From: Fodinibacter sp038210185
GTDB lineage: Bacteria; Actinomycetota; Actinomycetes; Actinomycetales; Dermatophilaceae
Assembly (NCBI GenBank): GCA_038210185.1
Contig: JBBQWX010000002.1
Coordinates: 14,820-78,819 of the forward strand
Reading direction: 5' to 3'
DNA: 64,000 nucleotides
Shown here: positions 21,210 to 30,628 of the stretch, piece after piece
Layout: the number at the start of each line of letters is the position of its first letter
Numbering within the stretch: the first letter of the stretch is position 1
Position numbers and translations under genes: made by a program
Notes under the pieces: model-generated
Seen by the model: the letters and a program-made list of their open reading frames with translations, nothing else
Databases searched by the model: none
Told to the model about the DNA's origin: nothing

Positions 21210-22982
21210 TCAGCCGGCGGCGACGGCGAGGTCGGTGGCCTGACCGCTGTCGACCCACTGCGAGCCGGCGCGACTGTGCAGCCGGCCCGAGGAGGTGACG
21301 ACCCGCAGGTCGCGCTCCCCGCCGGTGGACGCGATGCCCACGGCTCCGGGGACCGGGGTCAGCCCGCGCACGTTGCCGCCGACCGAGACGATGGCCGGCT
21401 GCACGGTCTTGCCGTCGATCACCCCGAGAACCGCCAGCGAGCGCTCGTCGAGCCACGCGATGCTGCTCGCCCTGGTCAGGGAGGCGCCGAGCCGCAACGG
21501 GTCGGCCAGCTGCTGCGGCAGGCCGTCACCGGCGCGCACGACGCCGGCGAGGTCCAGCCGCGTGCCCGAGCCGTCGAGCGCGGTCGAGAGCACCGCGACG
21601 CGGTCTCCGTCCGGGGCCACCCGGGCCTCGAGCACCCGCCGGCCGTCGAGCCACTGCGCCTGAACCGCGGTCGCCCTGGCACGCGGGTCGGCCGGGCTGG
21701 CCGTCAGGTCGACGACCCACAGCCGCGGCGAGGTCGCGCCCTTGCGGCCCACGCCGCCCATCCAGAGGAACCCGCGCCGGTCGTACGAGGGGTTGCCGAC
21801 GTCGGTGGCGTCGAGAGGCACCTCGTAGCGGTTGGTGCCGCGCCAGCGCGAGATGCCGTCCCCGTCCGGGTCGACACCGGCGAGCTCGACCCCGTCGGCC
21901 GACAGCGCGAGGCGCGCGAAGGTGCCCAGCACCGGCGGGTAGGTGCTGGAGGTGGCGGGCGGCTGGCGCGGCTCGGCGTCGCCGAGGGTGCTCGGGTCGA
22001 ACACCATGACCTCGTCCCCGCGGCGGACCACGGGCCGGGCGAGGGCTGGGGCCGCCGGCGTGGTGAACCCGACCTCGGCGAGCGTGCCGGCCGAACCGTC
22101 GAGACCGGCGAGGTTGACGGGCACGCCACCGACCGACAGCTCGACCCTGCTGACGGCGGGGTCCTGTGTGAGGGTGCTGACGAACTGGGCCCACAGGTTC
22201 TGCCGGGTGGTCTCCCCCGGGTCGAGCTTGCCCGAGATGAGGTTGACGGTCGCGACACCGGACTCGATCGACACGGCATCCCCGAGCAGCCTGGCGCCGA
22301 CCGGCACGGCCGAGGCCGCAGCGCCCTCGAGGTGCGCGGGGAGCTGGACCAGCTGGGCCCGCGCAAGCCGGGTGGCGAGCCGGTCGACCGGGAACCACCG
22401 GGTGTCCGACACCAGGGCGCGTCGGCTGGTGGAGACGTAGTGCACGTCGTAGGGCTGCACCAGGCGGGACACGTCGACGCTGGGAACCCACCGGCCGAAC
22501 CACTGGGGGAGCTCGCTGATGCGCCACTGCCCACCGACGGAGGTCAGGCTGAAGTCGGCTGTGACGGTGCTGCCCGGGCGGGCCGCCGTGTAGCGGCCGT
22601 CGGCGTCGATCGTGCCAGCGGCCCGGGCGGCGAGCCGCACGGTCGCCGGGTCGAGCAGCGTCGCCGCCGGAGCGGTGTCGGCGGACAGCAGGACCAGGCT
22701 GCGGTCGGGGTCCCACAGCTCGCTCGTCCTCGTCGTGAGGAAGGCCCGGGCGTTGTCGTACGCGGCGTCGCTGGCCGACCCCGCCTTCACGAAGCCCCGC
22801 ACGATGCTCTCCTGCCCGGAGCCCGGGACCGGCCCCGGGGGGACGACCCCCAGGTTCGGCGGGTTGCCGCTGCCGAGGTCGAGGCCGGGCTCGACCGGCC
22901 CCCCGCTGGACAGGCCACCACAGCCGGTGAGCACGAGCGCCAGGAGGACCGCCAGGACTGCCCTGCCCCGGCGGCCGGTCAC
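21210..22982 (-). CDS. lpqB: Lipoprotein LpqB, MtrAB accessory
   Basis: LpqB is the lipoprotein that interacts with the sensor MtrB and affects MtrA signalling. The 590-residue protein begins with a lipoprotein signal (VLAVLLALVLTGC; Cys about residue 20) and a Ser/Gly-rich linker. A GerMN-like domain (about 180-330) and a beta-propeller-like C-terminal LpqB domain follow. GTG 22982 overlaps the mtrB stop (GTGA), proving coupling. The order mtrA-mtrB-lpqB is the standard actinobacterial operon. Confidence 0.95.
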   Translation of the reverse strand: MTGRRGRAVLAVLLALVLTGCGGLSSGGPVEPGLDLGSGNPPNLGVVPPGPVPGSGQESIVRGFVKAGSASDAAYDNARAFLTTRTSELWDPDRSLVLLSADTAPAATLLDPATVRLAARAAGTIDADGRYTAARPGSTVTADFSLTSVGGQWRISELPQWFGRWVPSVDVSRLVQPYDVHYVSTSRRALVSDTRWFPVDRLATRLARAQLVQLPAHLEGAAASAVPVGARLLGDAVSIESGVATVNLISGKLDPGETTRQNLWAQFVSTLTQDPAVSRVELSVGGVPVNLAGLDGSAGTLAEVGFTTPAAPALARPVVRRGDEVMVFDPSTLGDAEPRQPPATSSTYPPVLGTFARLALSADGVELAGVDPDGDGISRWRGTNRYEVPLDATDVGNPSYDRRGFLWMGGVGRKGATSPRLWVVDLTASPADPRARATAVQAQWLDGRRVLEARVAPDGDRVAVLSTALDGSGTRLDLAGVVRAGDGLPQQLADPLRLGASLTRASSIAWLDERSLAVLGVIDGKTVQPAIVSVGGNVRGLTPVPGAVGIASTGGERDLRVVTSSGRLHSRAGSQWVDSGQATDLAVAAG

Positions 22983-24631
22983 GACTCCTCCGTGGGGCTG
23001 AGCGGAAGCGGAGACCCGTGCAGGGTCTCCCCGGCGCGCTGGGGCAGGGTCAGGCGGAAGCGCGACCCGACACCGCGCTCGCCCCAAGCCTGGAGCCAGC
23101 CGCTGTGCAGGCGCGCGTCCTCGAGCGAGATCGACAGGCCGAGACCGGTACCGCCGGTCGTGCGGGCCCGGGCCGGGTCGGCCCGCCAGAACCGGGTGAA
23201 GACGTTGGCCGCCTCGCCGGGGCGCAGGCCCACGCCGTGGTCCTCGATGACGACCGCCACCGCGTCGTCGCCGACCGCGACGAAGACGTCGACCGGGCGG
23301 CCGTCGCCGTGCTCGATGGCGTTGACGAGCAGGTTGCGCAGGATGCGCTCGACGCGGCGCTCGTCGACCTCCGCCTCGGCGGTGACGTCGGGGTCGTACA
23401 CGGTGACGACGCTGCCGCGGCGCTCGGCGAGCGGGCGGGCGGCCTCGACGACCTTGGCGATGGTGCCGCGCAGGTCGACCGGCTCCACGTCGAGCGCGGC
23501 GGCGCCGGCGTCGAAGCGACTGATCTCGAGCAGGTCGGACAGGAGGGCCTCGAAGCGGTCGAGCTCGCCGGCGAGCAGCTCGGCCGAGCGGGCGACCGAG
23601 GGGTCGAAGTCGACCCTGGACTCGTGGATGAGGTCGACCGCCATCCGGATCGTGGTGAGGGGGGTGCGCAGCTCGTGTGAGACGTCGGAGACGAACCGCT
23701 GCTGCACGGCGCTGAGTCCCTCGAGCTGCCGGATCTGCCGCTGCAGGCTGTCGGCCATGCCGTTGAACGACGTCGCGAGGAGGGCGAGGTCGTCCTCGCC
23801 GCGCGTCGGCATCCGCTCGTTGAGCTGGCCCGCCGACAACCGCTGGGCGACCTCACCCGCACGGCGCACGGGTGCGACGACCTGGCGCGTGACGACCCAC
23901 GCCACCGCACCGACCAGGAGCGTCAGGATGACGCCCGCGATGACGAAGGAGTTGCCGATCAGGCCCATCGTCGCCACCTCCTGCGCCATCGGGTAGATGA
24001 AGTAGAGGTCGTACGCGCCGGCGTTGGGCACCTCGACGACGCTGCCGACGATGACCGCCGGCAGCTCGTCACGCTCGATGGTCACCTCGCTCATCTGGGT
24101 CCGCTGGCGGTCCGGCGAGGCGGCGACGGCCGCCTGGAGCTCGCTGCTCACTGCCGTGAGGTCGAGGGCGCCGCTCGTGAGGCTGGTCAGCACGATGTCG
24201 CTCTCGTTGCCGGCGGAGCGGTTCATCACGACGTACCGGCTGGGCTGCGGGCCCGGCTCGGACAGGATGCCCGACATGATGTCGCGGGCGGCCTGGTCGA
24301 GCTCGTCGACGGAGGTGGACGTCGAGTTGTCCCACCGGTTCTGCGCCTGGCTGGTGAGGTCGAGCGACTCGTACTTCGCGGTGTCGACGCGGTCGCTCTC
24401 GAGGCCGTTCGCGATCTGCTCGTGCAGCACCCCGCCGAGGACGGAGATGACGAACAGGCCGAGCAGCATCGTGGTGGTGACCACCCGCAGCTGCAGGGAC
24501 TGCCGCCAGCGGCGGCCGACGTACGCGACGGAGTGACGCACGGAGTGCGACACCTCGGCGAGGGTGCGGCGACCGTGGGCCCGCCCGGATGCCAACGCCG
24601 TGCGCACTCCGAGCTCGGCGGAACCGGACAC
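22979..24631 (-). CDS. mtrB: Sensor histidine kinase MtrB
   Basis: The 550-residue membrane kinase has transmembrane helices at about 55-78 and 215-240 flanking an extracytoplasmic sensor domain. These are followed by HAMP, a HisKA domain with phosphoacceptor H319 (SDVSHELRTPLTT), and an intact HATPase (NLLVNAIEHGDG N-box, DHGVGL, GTGLGLSI). MtrB phosphorylates MtrA to control cell-wall metabolism, division and osmotic response. GTG 24631 lies two bases after the mtrA stop. Confidence 0.96.
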   Translation of the reverse strand: MSGSAELGVRTALASGRAHGRRTLAEVSHSVRHSVAYVGRRWRQSLQLRVVTTTMLLGLFVISVLGGVLHEQIANGLESDRVDTAKYESLDLTSQAQNRWDNSTSTSVDELDQAARDIMSGILSEPGPQPSRYVVMNRSAGNESDIVLTSLTSGALDLTAVSSELQAAVAASPDRQRTQMSEVTIERDELPAVIVGSVVEVPNAGAYDLYFIYPMAQEVATMGLIGNSFVIAGVILTLLVGAVAWVVTRQVVAPVRRAGEVAQRLSAGQLNERMPTRGEDDLALLATSFNGMADSLQRQIRQLEGLSAVQQRFVSDVSHELRTPLTTIRMAVDLIHESRVDFDPSVARSAELLAGELDRFEALLSDLLEISRFDAGAAALDVEPVDLRGTIAKVVEAARPLAERRGSVVTVYDPDVTAEAEVDERRVERILRNLLVNAIEHGDGRPVDVFVAVGDDAVAVVIEDHGVGLRPGEAANVFTRFWRADPARARTTGGTGLGLSISLEDARLHSGWLQAWGERGVGSRFRLTLPQRAGETLHGSPLPLSPTEES

Positions 24632-24633
24632 GG

Positions 24634-25311
24634 TCAGGCCCGACCTGCCTTGTACCCGACGCCCCGCACGGTGACCACGATCTCGGGGTGCTCCGGGTCG
24701 TGCTCGATCTTGGAGCGCAGCCGCTGTATGTGCACGTTGACCAGCCGGGTGTCACCCGCGTGGCGGTAACCCCACACCTGCTCCAGGAGCACCTCGCGGG
24801 TGAAGACCTGCCACGGCTTGCGGGCGAGAGCGACGAGGAGGTCGAACTCCAGCGGGGTGAGGCTCAGCGGGGCGTCGTCGCGGGTCACCGAGTGGCCGGC
24901 GACGTCGATGACCAGGTCGCCGATGGTGAGGCGCTCGGGTTCCGGCTCGTCACCCCGCCGCAACCGGGCGCGGACCCGGGCGATGAGCTCCTGCGGCTTG
25001 AACGGCTTCACGACGTAGTCGTCGGCGCCGGACTCGAGGCCGACGACGACGTCGACGGTGTCGGTCTTGGCCGTGAGCATGACGATCGGCACCCCGGACT
25101 CCGCGCGGATCTGCCGGCAGACCTCCAGCCCGTCGATGCCGGGGAGCATGACGTCGAGGAGCACGACGTCGGGGCGATAGTCACGGAACGCACCGATGGC
25201 CGACGGGCCGTCGGCGACGTGGTCGACCTCGAGCCCCTCGTTGCGCAGCACGATGCCGAGCATCTCCGCCAGCGCAAGGTCGTCGTCGACGACCAGCACG
25301 CGACCCTTCAC
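24634..25311 (-). CDS. mtrA: Response regulator MtrA (OmpR/PhoB family)
   Basis: The 225-residue regulator has an N-terminal receiver with phosphoacceptor D53 (LLDVMLPG) and conserved Lys in DYVVKPFKP. A winged-helix OmpR effector follows (LTPLEFDLLVALARKPWQVF and the recognition helix LVNVHIQRLRSKIE). MtrA is essential in mycobacteria and controls division, cell-wall hydrolase and replication genes. GTG 25311 is chosen because the receiver begins at once (VKGRVLVVDDD) and GGAAAGGG lies upstream. A much longer in-frame extension upstream is not credible. Confidence 0.96.
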   Translation of the reverse strand: MKGRVLVVDDDLALAEMLGIVLRNEGLEVDHVADGPSAIGAFRDYRPDVVLLDVMLPGIDGLEVCRQIRAESGVPIVMLTAKTDTVDVVVGLESGADDYVVKPFKPQELIARVRARLRRGDEPEPERLTIGDLVIDVAGHSVTRDDAPLSLTPLEFDLLVALARKPWQVFTREVLLEQVWGYRHAGDTRLVNVHIQRLRSKIEHDPEHPEIVVTVRGVGYKAGRA

Positions 25312-25413
25312 GTCGGCCCCGTTCCCTTTCCCGGCAGTGCCACAAGTGGGCGTCATCCTCGCACAGCACTCTGGGAGAACCCTGCAAACACCGGAGACCG
25401 GGCACCCGGCAAC

Positions 25414-25425
25414 TACGCTGTTCGG
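25414..25425 (+). promoter_or_regulatory. -10 element of leaderless promoter at 25426
   Basis: TACGCT at 25414-25419 is followed by six bases and then GTG 25426. It lies in the 114-bp divergent gap shared with mtrA. Confidence 0.45.
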
Positions 25426-27024
25426 GTGACCTCCACCCGCCGCATCCCCGGGCTCGACGCCTCGGCCAAGATCCGGCTGGCCTTCGTGGTGCTGAGCGGG
25501 CTGCTGGCGTTCGACCAGGACTCCGTGCCGAGGGTGCTGCCGTGGATGCTGCTCGTCCTGGTGCTCGACCTGGTCATCGTCGGGCTCGACGGCCTGCCGG
25601 TCTCCCGACGCGGCGTCATGAACACGATGGTCCTCTCCCTGCTGTGCGTCGAAGCCGGCGCGGCCGGTGCCGGCTACGCGATCGCCGGGCCGGGCGCGGT
25701 CCTGCTCATCCTCGTCCCGACGTACCACGCAGGAACCAAGTACGGACGGTTCGGCTTCCTGCTCACGTGCGTCATCGCCGGCTTCGCCTTCTTCGTCTCG
25801 GTCTGGCTCTACCCCGTCCCCGACCAGAGCTGGCTCGGGATGCTCGCGTGGCTCGGGGCCGCCCTCACCCTGGGCATCCTCGGGGCCTGGAACCAACGGC
25901 TCACGGCAGAGCAGGAGGCCGACGCCGCCGACCCCGCCGCCCGTGAGGCGATCGAGCTGATCCAGCGCCTGCAGGACCTGGCCGGGCAGATGTCGACCGG
26001 CCTGGACGCCCCGGCGAGCGCGACCCTGGCCCTGGACCTGCTCTCCGCCGAGGTGCCCTCGACCCGCAGCGCCGTCCTCGTGACCCACGACGCCGAGCAC
26101 CTGGTGCCCGTCGCCCTGCGCGGTTCGACGCGGGCGCCGTGGCACGTCGCCGAGCACGTCACCGAGCTGCTGCGCACCAACCCCGCCAGCTGGGTGCCCA
26201 CCGAGGTCTCCTTCGTCGACGAGCTCGGCCACCGCTGCGCCCTCGTCGTGCCCTTCGCCCTGGGCAACGGGTCGACGACGGTCGTGGTCGCCGAGCGCCC
26301 CGAAGGACGCCCGTTCACCGACACCGAGCGGCGGATCGCCCGCGACGTGACGCGCCGCATCGCCCCCACGCTCCAGGCCGGCCTGCTGTTCGGCACGCTG
26401 CGCCAGTTCGCCAGCCTCGAGGAGCGCAACCGCATCGCCCGCGACATCCACGACGGCATCGCCCAGGAGCTGGCGGCGCTCGGCTACCAGGTCGACGCGC
26501 TGCGCGCCCAGGCCGGCCCCCCCGGCATCCCGATGCGTGACGGGCTGGACGGGCTGCGCGAGCAGCTCAGCGAGGCGATGGCCGACCTGCGCCTGCACAT
26601 CACCGACCTGCGGGTGGCCGAACGCCCGGGCACCGGGCTGGGAGCGGTGCTCGGCGCCGCGGTCCAGAGCTTCGGCAGCGTGACCGGCGTGCGCACGACC
26701 GTGACGGTGAGCGAGGGCCAGCGACGCATGGACCCCCGGGTCGAGATCCTCATCCACCGCCTCGTCATGGACATCCTCGCCGACGCCCAGGCCTCCGGGG
26801 CCCGCAACGCCTGGGTCACCCTCACGACCTCCGTCGCCGGACCCGCGTGCGTCGACGTGTCGCACGACGGCGACCCGCGCACCGCTCGGCAGGTCTTCCA
26901 GGACCCGGCACTTCACGGGTTGGACGCGACACTCTTCGTACGCTCCGAGCCCAACGGCAGGACCACCGTTAACCTGACGGTGCAGGAACCCGCGGCGGTC
27001 GGGGCCTTCCGCTCGAAGACCTGA
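25426..27024 (+). CDS. Membrane sensor kinase (HisKA_3 type) with degenerate ATPase domain
   Basis: The 532-residue protein has five or six N-terminal transmembrane segments (about 13-155), a GAF-like middle (about 185-320), and a NarX/DesK-type dimerisation helix with phosphoacceptor H342 (RIARDIHDGIAQEL). The C-terminal segment aligns in position with a HATPase, but the N-box reads VMDILADAQASGA and no DxGxG or GLGL box is visible. Autophosphorylation is doubtful; it may act as a phosphatase, scaffold or heterodimer partner. It is co-directional with the response regulator 14 bases downstream. Confidence 0.82.
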   Translation: MTSTRRIPGLDASAKIRLAFVVLSGLLAFDQDSVPRVLPWMLLVLVLDLVIVGLDGLPVSRRGVMNTMVLSLLCVEAGAAGAGYAIAGPGAVLLILVPTYHAGTKYGRFGFLLTCVIAGFAFFVSVWLYPVPDQSWLGMLAWLGAALTLGILGAWNQRLTAEQEADAADPAAREAIELIQRLQDLAGQMSTGLDAPASATLALDLLSAEVPSTRSAVLVTHDAEHLVPVALRGSTRAPWHVAEHVTELLRTNPASWVPTEVSFVDELGHRCALVVPFALGNGSTTVVVAERPEGRPFTDTERRIARDVTRRIAPTLQAGLLFGTLRQFASLEERNRIARDIHDGIAQELAALGYQVDALRAQAGPPGIPMRDGLDGLREQLSEAMADLRLHITDLRVAERPGTGLGAVLGAAVQSFGSVTGVRTTVTVSEGQRRMDPRVEILIHRLVMDILADAQASGARNAWVTLTTSVAGPACVDVSHDGDPRTARQVFQDPALHGLDATLFVRSEPNGRTTVNLTVQEPAAVGAFRSKT

Positions 27025-27038
27025 AGGAAGGGGAGCTC

Positions 27039-27692
27039 GTGGCCATCAGTGTCGCCCTCGTGGACGATCATGCCGTCGTGCGGGAAGCCGTGGCCGGGAT
27101 GCTCAACGCCCAGGACGGCATCTGGGTCGTCGGCCAGGCCGGCTCGCTCGCCGAGGGCCACTCCCTGGTCGACCGCCTGCTGACGGTTCCCCCCGAGGGG
27201 CGGCTCGTGGCGGTCATCGACGTGACGATGCCCGACGGCAGCGGCCTGTCCCTGGTGCGGTCGGCCCGCGAGCGCTCCAAGGACATCGGGCTGGTCGTGC
27301 TGACGATGCTCAACGACGACTCAACCCTGCTCGAGGCCCTGGACGCCGGAGCCTCTGCCCTCGTGCGCAAGAGCTCCCCCTCGGAGCAGGTGATCTCGGC
27401 GGTGCGGCGCGCGGCCGAGATGCCGGGCGAGTTCTCCGCGAGCGGCCTCGCGGAGGCCATGCGTCGGCAGGCCGAGACCCCGCAGACCAACCTGACCGTT
27501 CGCGAGGCCGAGGTGCTGCGGCTGCTCGTCGAGGGGTCGTCGGTGGCGCAGGTGGGCCGTCAGCTGTTCATGAGCCCGTCGACCGTCAAGACCCACATCG
27601 GCAAGATCTACGAGAAGCTCGGCGCGCACAACCGGGCCAGCGCGGTGATCGCGGCGGTCCGGCTCGGGCTGGTCAGCGACATCGACCGCTGA
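27039..27692 (+). CDS. NarL/LuxR-family response regulator
   Basis: The 217-residue protein has a receiver (1-125) with D61 in VIDVTMPDGSG and Lys in LVRKSSPSE, so phosphorylation residues are present. A LuxR HTH follows (about 150-210; LTVREAEVLRLLVEG and SPSTVKTHIGKIYEKL). It starts at GTG 27039 behind GAAGGAAGGGGAG. It is paired with the degenerate kinase upstream and converges on the tad operon, a setting in which it could control pilus genes (inference). Confidence 0.88.
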   Translation: MAISVALVDDHAVVREAVAGMLNAQDGIWVVGQAGSLAEGHSLVDRLLTVPPEGRLVAVIDVTMPDGSGLSLVRSARERSKDIGLVVLTMLNDDSTLLEALDAGASALVRKSSPSEQVISAVRRAAEMPGEFSASGLAEAMRRQAETPQTNLTVREAEVLRLLVEGSSVAQVGRQLFMSPSTVKTHIGKIYEKLGAHNRASAVIAAVRLGLVSDIDR

Positions 27693-27713
27693 GGAGTCCC
27701 CTCGGCGAAGCCC

Positions 27714-27736
27714 TCGGGCCCGACCTACGGGCCCGA
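27714..27736. terminator. Bidirectional hairpin between convergent operons
   Basis: Arms TCGGGCCC (27714-27721) and GGGCCCGA (27729-27736) enclose a 7-nt loop between the regulator stop (27692) and the last tad gene stop (27748). Confidence 0.6.
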
Positions 27737-27747
27737 CCCCGCGGGCC

Positions 27748-28656
27748 TCACAGGCCGCTGAAAGCCTCCATGATGCGGATGCCACCGGGGCCGATGATGA
27801 CGATGAACAGGGCCGGGAAGATGCACAGCAGCAGCGGGAACAGGATCTTGACGGTGACCTTCTGGGCCTTCTCCTCCGCCCGCTGACGTCGCGCGATGCG
27901 CATCTCACTGGTCTGCTCGCGCAGCACCGCCGCGATCGGCAGACCCATCCGGTCCGCCTGCACGAGGGCGCTGACGAAGTTCTTGACCTCCGGGGTCGAG
28001 ACCCGCTCCCCCAGGGCGGCGAAGGCCTCGCCACGGGACTTGCCGATCTGCATCTCCGAGAGGACCCGCGCGAATTCGCCGCCGATCGGACCGGTCACGG
28101 TCTTGGCGACCTGCATGATGGCCGCGTCGAACCCCTGGCCGGCCTGGACGCAGACGGTGAGCATGTCGAGCGCGTCGGCCAGGCCCTTGATCAGCTCCTG
28201 CTGACGCTTGGCGCCCAGGTTGTAGACCAACAGGTCCGGCAGGAAGAAGGCGGCGAGACCCGCACCGGCCGCCACCAGGAGCCCACGCAACCCGAACCCG
28301 AGCAGCACGACGGCCACGAACGCCGCCAGCACCATCGCGATGGCCTTGGCCGCCATGATCCGTTCGAGGTTCCAGCCCGTGGGGTTGCCCGCCCGATCGA
28401 GCGAGCGGGCGATGCGGGCACCGGCTCCGCTCGGGGACAGCCGCACCCCCACCCGCCGCATGGCCTCGACGGCGGGTGCGAGCAGCCGGTCGCGGGCCGC
28501 GAGCTCGTTCTTCGCGACCGACCGCGACGTGGGCTGGTAGTTGAGCAGTTCGAGGGACCGGGCGACTCCGGAGGTCCCACTGGGCTTGCCGGTGCCCAGG
28601 AGCACCACGACGCCGGCCGCCAGCACGATGATCGTGAGTCCCAGGAAGAGCAGCAC
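27748..28656 (-). CDS. tadC: Tad pilus inner-membrane protein TadC (T2SS F domain)
   Basis: The 302-residue protein has an N-terminal transmembrane helix, two central helices (about 105-150) and a C-terminal pair. The type II secretion F domain (about 165-290) carries ALDMLTVCVQAGQGFDAAI. TadC pairs with TadB as the membrane platform on which CpaF/TadA assembles Flp pilins. GTG 28656 starts one base after the VWA-TadB stop. It is the last gene of the tad operon. Confidence 0.92.
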   Translation of the reverse strand: MLLFLGLTIIVLAAGVVVLLGTGKPSGTSGVARSLELLNYQPTSRSVAKNELAARDRLLAPAVEAMRRVGVRLSPSGAGARIARSLDRAGNPTGWNLERIMAAKAIAMVLAAFVAVVLLGFGLRGLLVAAGAGLAAFFLPDLLVYNLGAKRQQELIKGLADALDMLTVCVQAGQGFDAAIMQVAKTVTGPIGGEFARVLSEMQIGKSRGEAFAALGERVSTPEVKNFVSALVQADRMGLPIAAVLREQTSEMRIARRQRAEEKAQKVTVKILFPLLLCIFPALFIVIIGPGGIRIMEAFSGL

Positions 28657-28657
28657 C

Positions 28658-30628
28658 TCACACCTCGATCGTGACGGTCTTGCGCATCCACCAGATGCCG
28701 AACAGCATGGCGAGCAGGCCCATGACGGACATGACGAGCCCCGGCAGCGTGGTCCACAGGAGGCTGACGTAGTCGTAGTTGCTGTACATCGAGAAGAGCA
28801 GGATGCCGACCGGCAGCGCGACGAGGATGTAGGCCGAGAGTCGACCCTCGGCCGACAAGGCCCGCACGTGCCGCTTGAGCATCTCGCGCTCGCGCAGCGT
28901 GGCCGCCGTCGTGCGCAGGGTGTCGGCGAGGTTGCCGCCCACCTCGCGCTGGATGCGGATGGCCATCACGGCCCAGCGCATGTTGTCGCTCTCCATCCGG
29001 ACGGCGACGTGCTCCAGGGCGTCGGAGATGTCGGCGCCGATCCGGGCCTCGGCGAGGGCTCGGGAGAACTCCTTGGCGGCCGGCTCCGCAGCATCGCGAG
29101 CGACCGAGTCCAGGGCCTGGAGCAGCGAGAACCCGCTGGACAGGCTGGTGGCGACGAGCATCATGACGTCGGGGAGCACGGCCTCGAAGCGCTTGGCCCT
29201 GCGGTTCGCCAGGTGGCGCAGTGCGAGCACCGGGAACAGCAGGCCCAAGGCCACCCCGACCGGGATGGCCAGGAGAAGGGACTTGCCGCCGAGCAGAAGG
29301 GCCGACAGGGCGATGCCCACGACGAGACAGACGAAGCGGATGAGGAACCACTCACCGGCCCGCCACGGGAGGTCGGCACGCTCGATGCGCTGCATGGTCT
29401 TGGTCGTGGACTCGCGACCGGACATCACCCGGTCGCCCATCTGGATCAGCTGCTCGCTGAGCTGGCTCGAGTTGGAGCCCTGGCCCTTGGCGGCCCCGCC
29501 GGCCCCCATCCCGTACTCGTCGATCTCGGCCAGGCGGGCGCGACGCCGCGAGCGGAAGGCCGGCGCGAAGAGGATGACGACCAGGATGAAGATGCCCAGG
29601 AGCACCGTACCGACGGCGACCGGCAGGAAGGTGCCGGACACGGTGGCGAGCTGCGCCGCTCCGGCCTCACCGTCGAGCACCCCGCTCGTCAGCGGCCCGA
29701 GGGCCGATGTGTCGACGACCGGCTGGCTGGCGGTGACGTCGACCCTCTGCACGGTCTTGAAGCTCTGCCCGCCGGCCGTTCCCTCGAGCGAGATTTCATA
29801 GACCCCCGTCACCCCGGGGGGGACGACGAGGTCGAACCGCACCTGTGAGATCAGGGTCTCGGCGGCCGAGTCGAAGGCGGCCTTGACGGCGCCACGGTCG
29901 GCGGCGCTGACCACGGTGCCACCGCCGGCCTTCGCGAAGGCGTTCAGCGCAGCCCGGCCGTTCTCGTTCTTGAACGCGATGACCTCGGCCCGCACCTTCG
30001 CGTCGGCCAGGGCTCGGGTGGTGGCGGTGCGGGCCGACTGCTCGTCGCCCGCCACGGTGTCCTCACCGTCGCTGAGCAGGACGATGCTGCGCTCGCCGGT
30101 GGTGCCGAGCGCGGCGACCGACGTGCGGACGGCCTCGTAGAGCGAGGTCTCGCCGCGGGCCTTCAGCCCGTTGACCGCACGCTGGACCTTGCGCCGGTCC
30201 GCAGTGGGCTTGACGTCGACGCCGGCGGTGTCGGCGAAGCTCACCACCCCGACCTTGACGTCCTTCGGGATGCCGGCGAGGAAGTCCTCGACCGCGGCCC
30301 GGGTGGTCGCCATCCCCGCCGGGCCCATGGAGCCGCTGGTGTCGATGACGAGCATCGTGGTGCGGGGCGCACTCGTCGCGGGCGAGATGTTGAACACCGC
30401 GGACTTGCTGTCGACCCGGGCGATGACCTGCGTCGTGTCGATCTTCGCGGGGTCGACCCCACGGATGACGAGGGAACCGGTCACGTGCCCGTCGCCGCTG
30501 CGCAGGTCGCTCATGGTCGCCGTCGCGTCGGCCGACGCCGAGGGGGCGGTCAGGGCGAGCGCCGTCAGGGCGAGGGCGGCCAGGCCCGCGACCCTGGCGA
30601 GCACTGGATGACCGGCGCGGAAGCTCAC
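28658..30628 (-). CDS. tadB: VWA-TadB fusion: secreted von Willebrand A domain plus T2SS F domain
   Basis: The 656-residue protein starts with a signal peptide (about 1-33), then an extracytoplasmic VWA domain (about 88-260) with a MIDAS motif beginning at D96 (IDTSGSMG). A transmembrane helix (about 330-350) leads to a TadB-like T2SS F region (about 400-650, VMMLVATSLSSGFSLLQAL). TadB normally has no sensor-like ectodomain. The VWA part could bind metal-dependently to pilin, TadE/G or a surface. GTG 30628 overlaps the cpaF stop (GTGA). Confidence 0.88.
   Translation of the reverse strand: MSFRAGHPVLARVAGLAALALTALALTAPSASADATATMSDLRSGDGHVTGSLVIRGVDPAKIDTTQVIARVDSKSAVFNISPATSAPRTTMLVIDTSGSMGPAGMATTRAAVEDFLAGIPKDVKVGVVSFADTAGVDVKPTADRRKVQRAVNGLKARGETSLYEAVRTSVAALGTTGERSIVLLSDGEDTVAGDEQSARTATTRALADAKVRAEVIAFKNENGRAALNAFAKAGGGTVVSAADRGAVKAAFDSAAETLISQVRFDLVVPPGVTGVYEISLEGTAGGQSFKTVQRVDVTASQPVVDTSALGPLTSGVLDGEAGAAQLATVSGTFLPVAVGTVLLGIFILVVILFAPAFRSRRRARLAEIDEYGMGAGGAAKGQGSNSSQLSEQLIQMGDRVMSGRESTTKTMQRIERADLPWRAGEWFLIRFVCLVVGIALSALLLGGKSLLLAIPVGVALGLLFPVLALRHLANRRAKRFEAVLPDVMMLVATSLSSGFSLLQALDSVARDAAEPAAKEFSRALAEARIGADISDALEHVAVRMESDNMRWAVMAIRIQREVGGNLADTLRTTAATLREREMLKRHVRALSAEGRLSAYILVALPVGILLFSMYSNYDYVSLLWTTLPGLVMSVMGLLAMLFGIWWMRKTVTIEV

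Noticed and set aside
20361..23996. 1,200-codon open frame antisense to comF, lpqB and mtrB
   Set aside because: Composition is Arg/Gly/His-rich with no recognisable domain; it spans several real genes on the opposite strand.
24634..26916. Extended mtrA frame running across the divergent kinase gene
   Set aside because: Only the last 225 codons match MtrA; the rest is antisense to the kinase gene and has no family resemblance.
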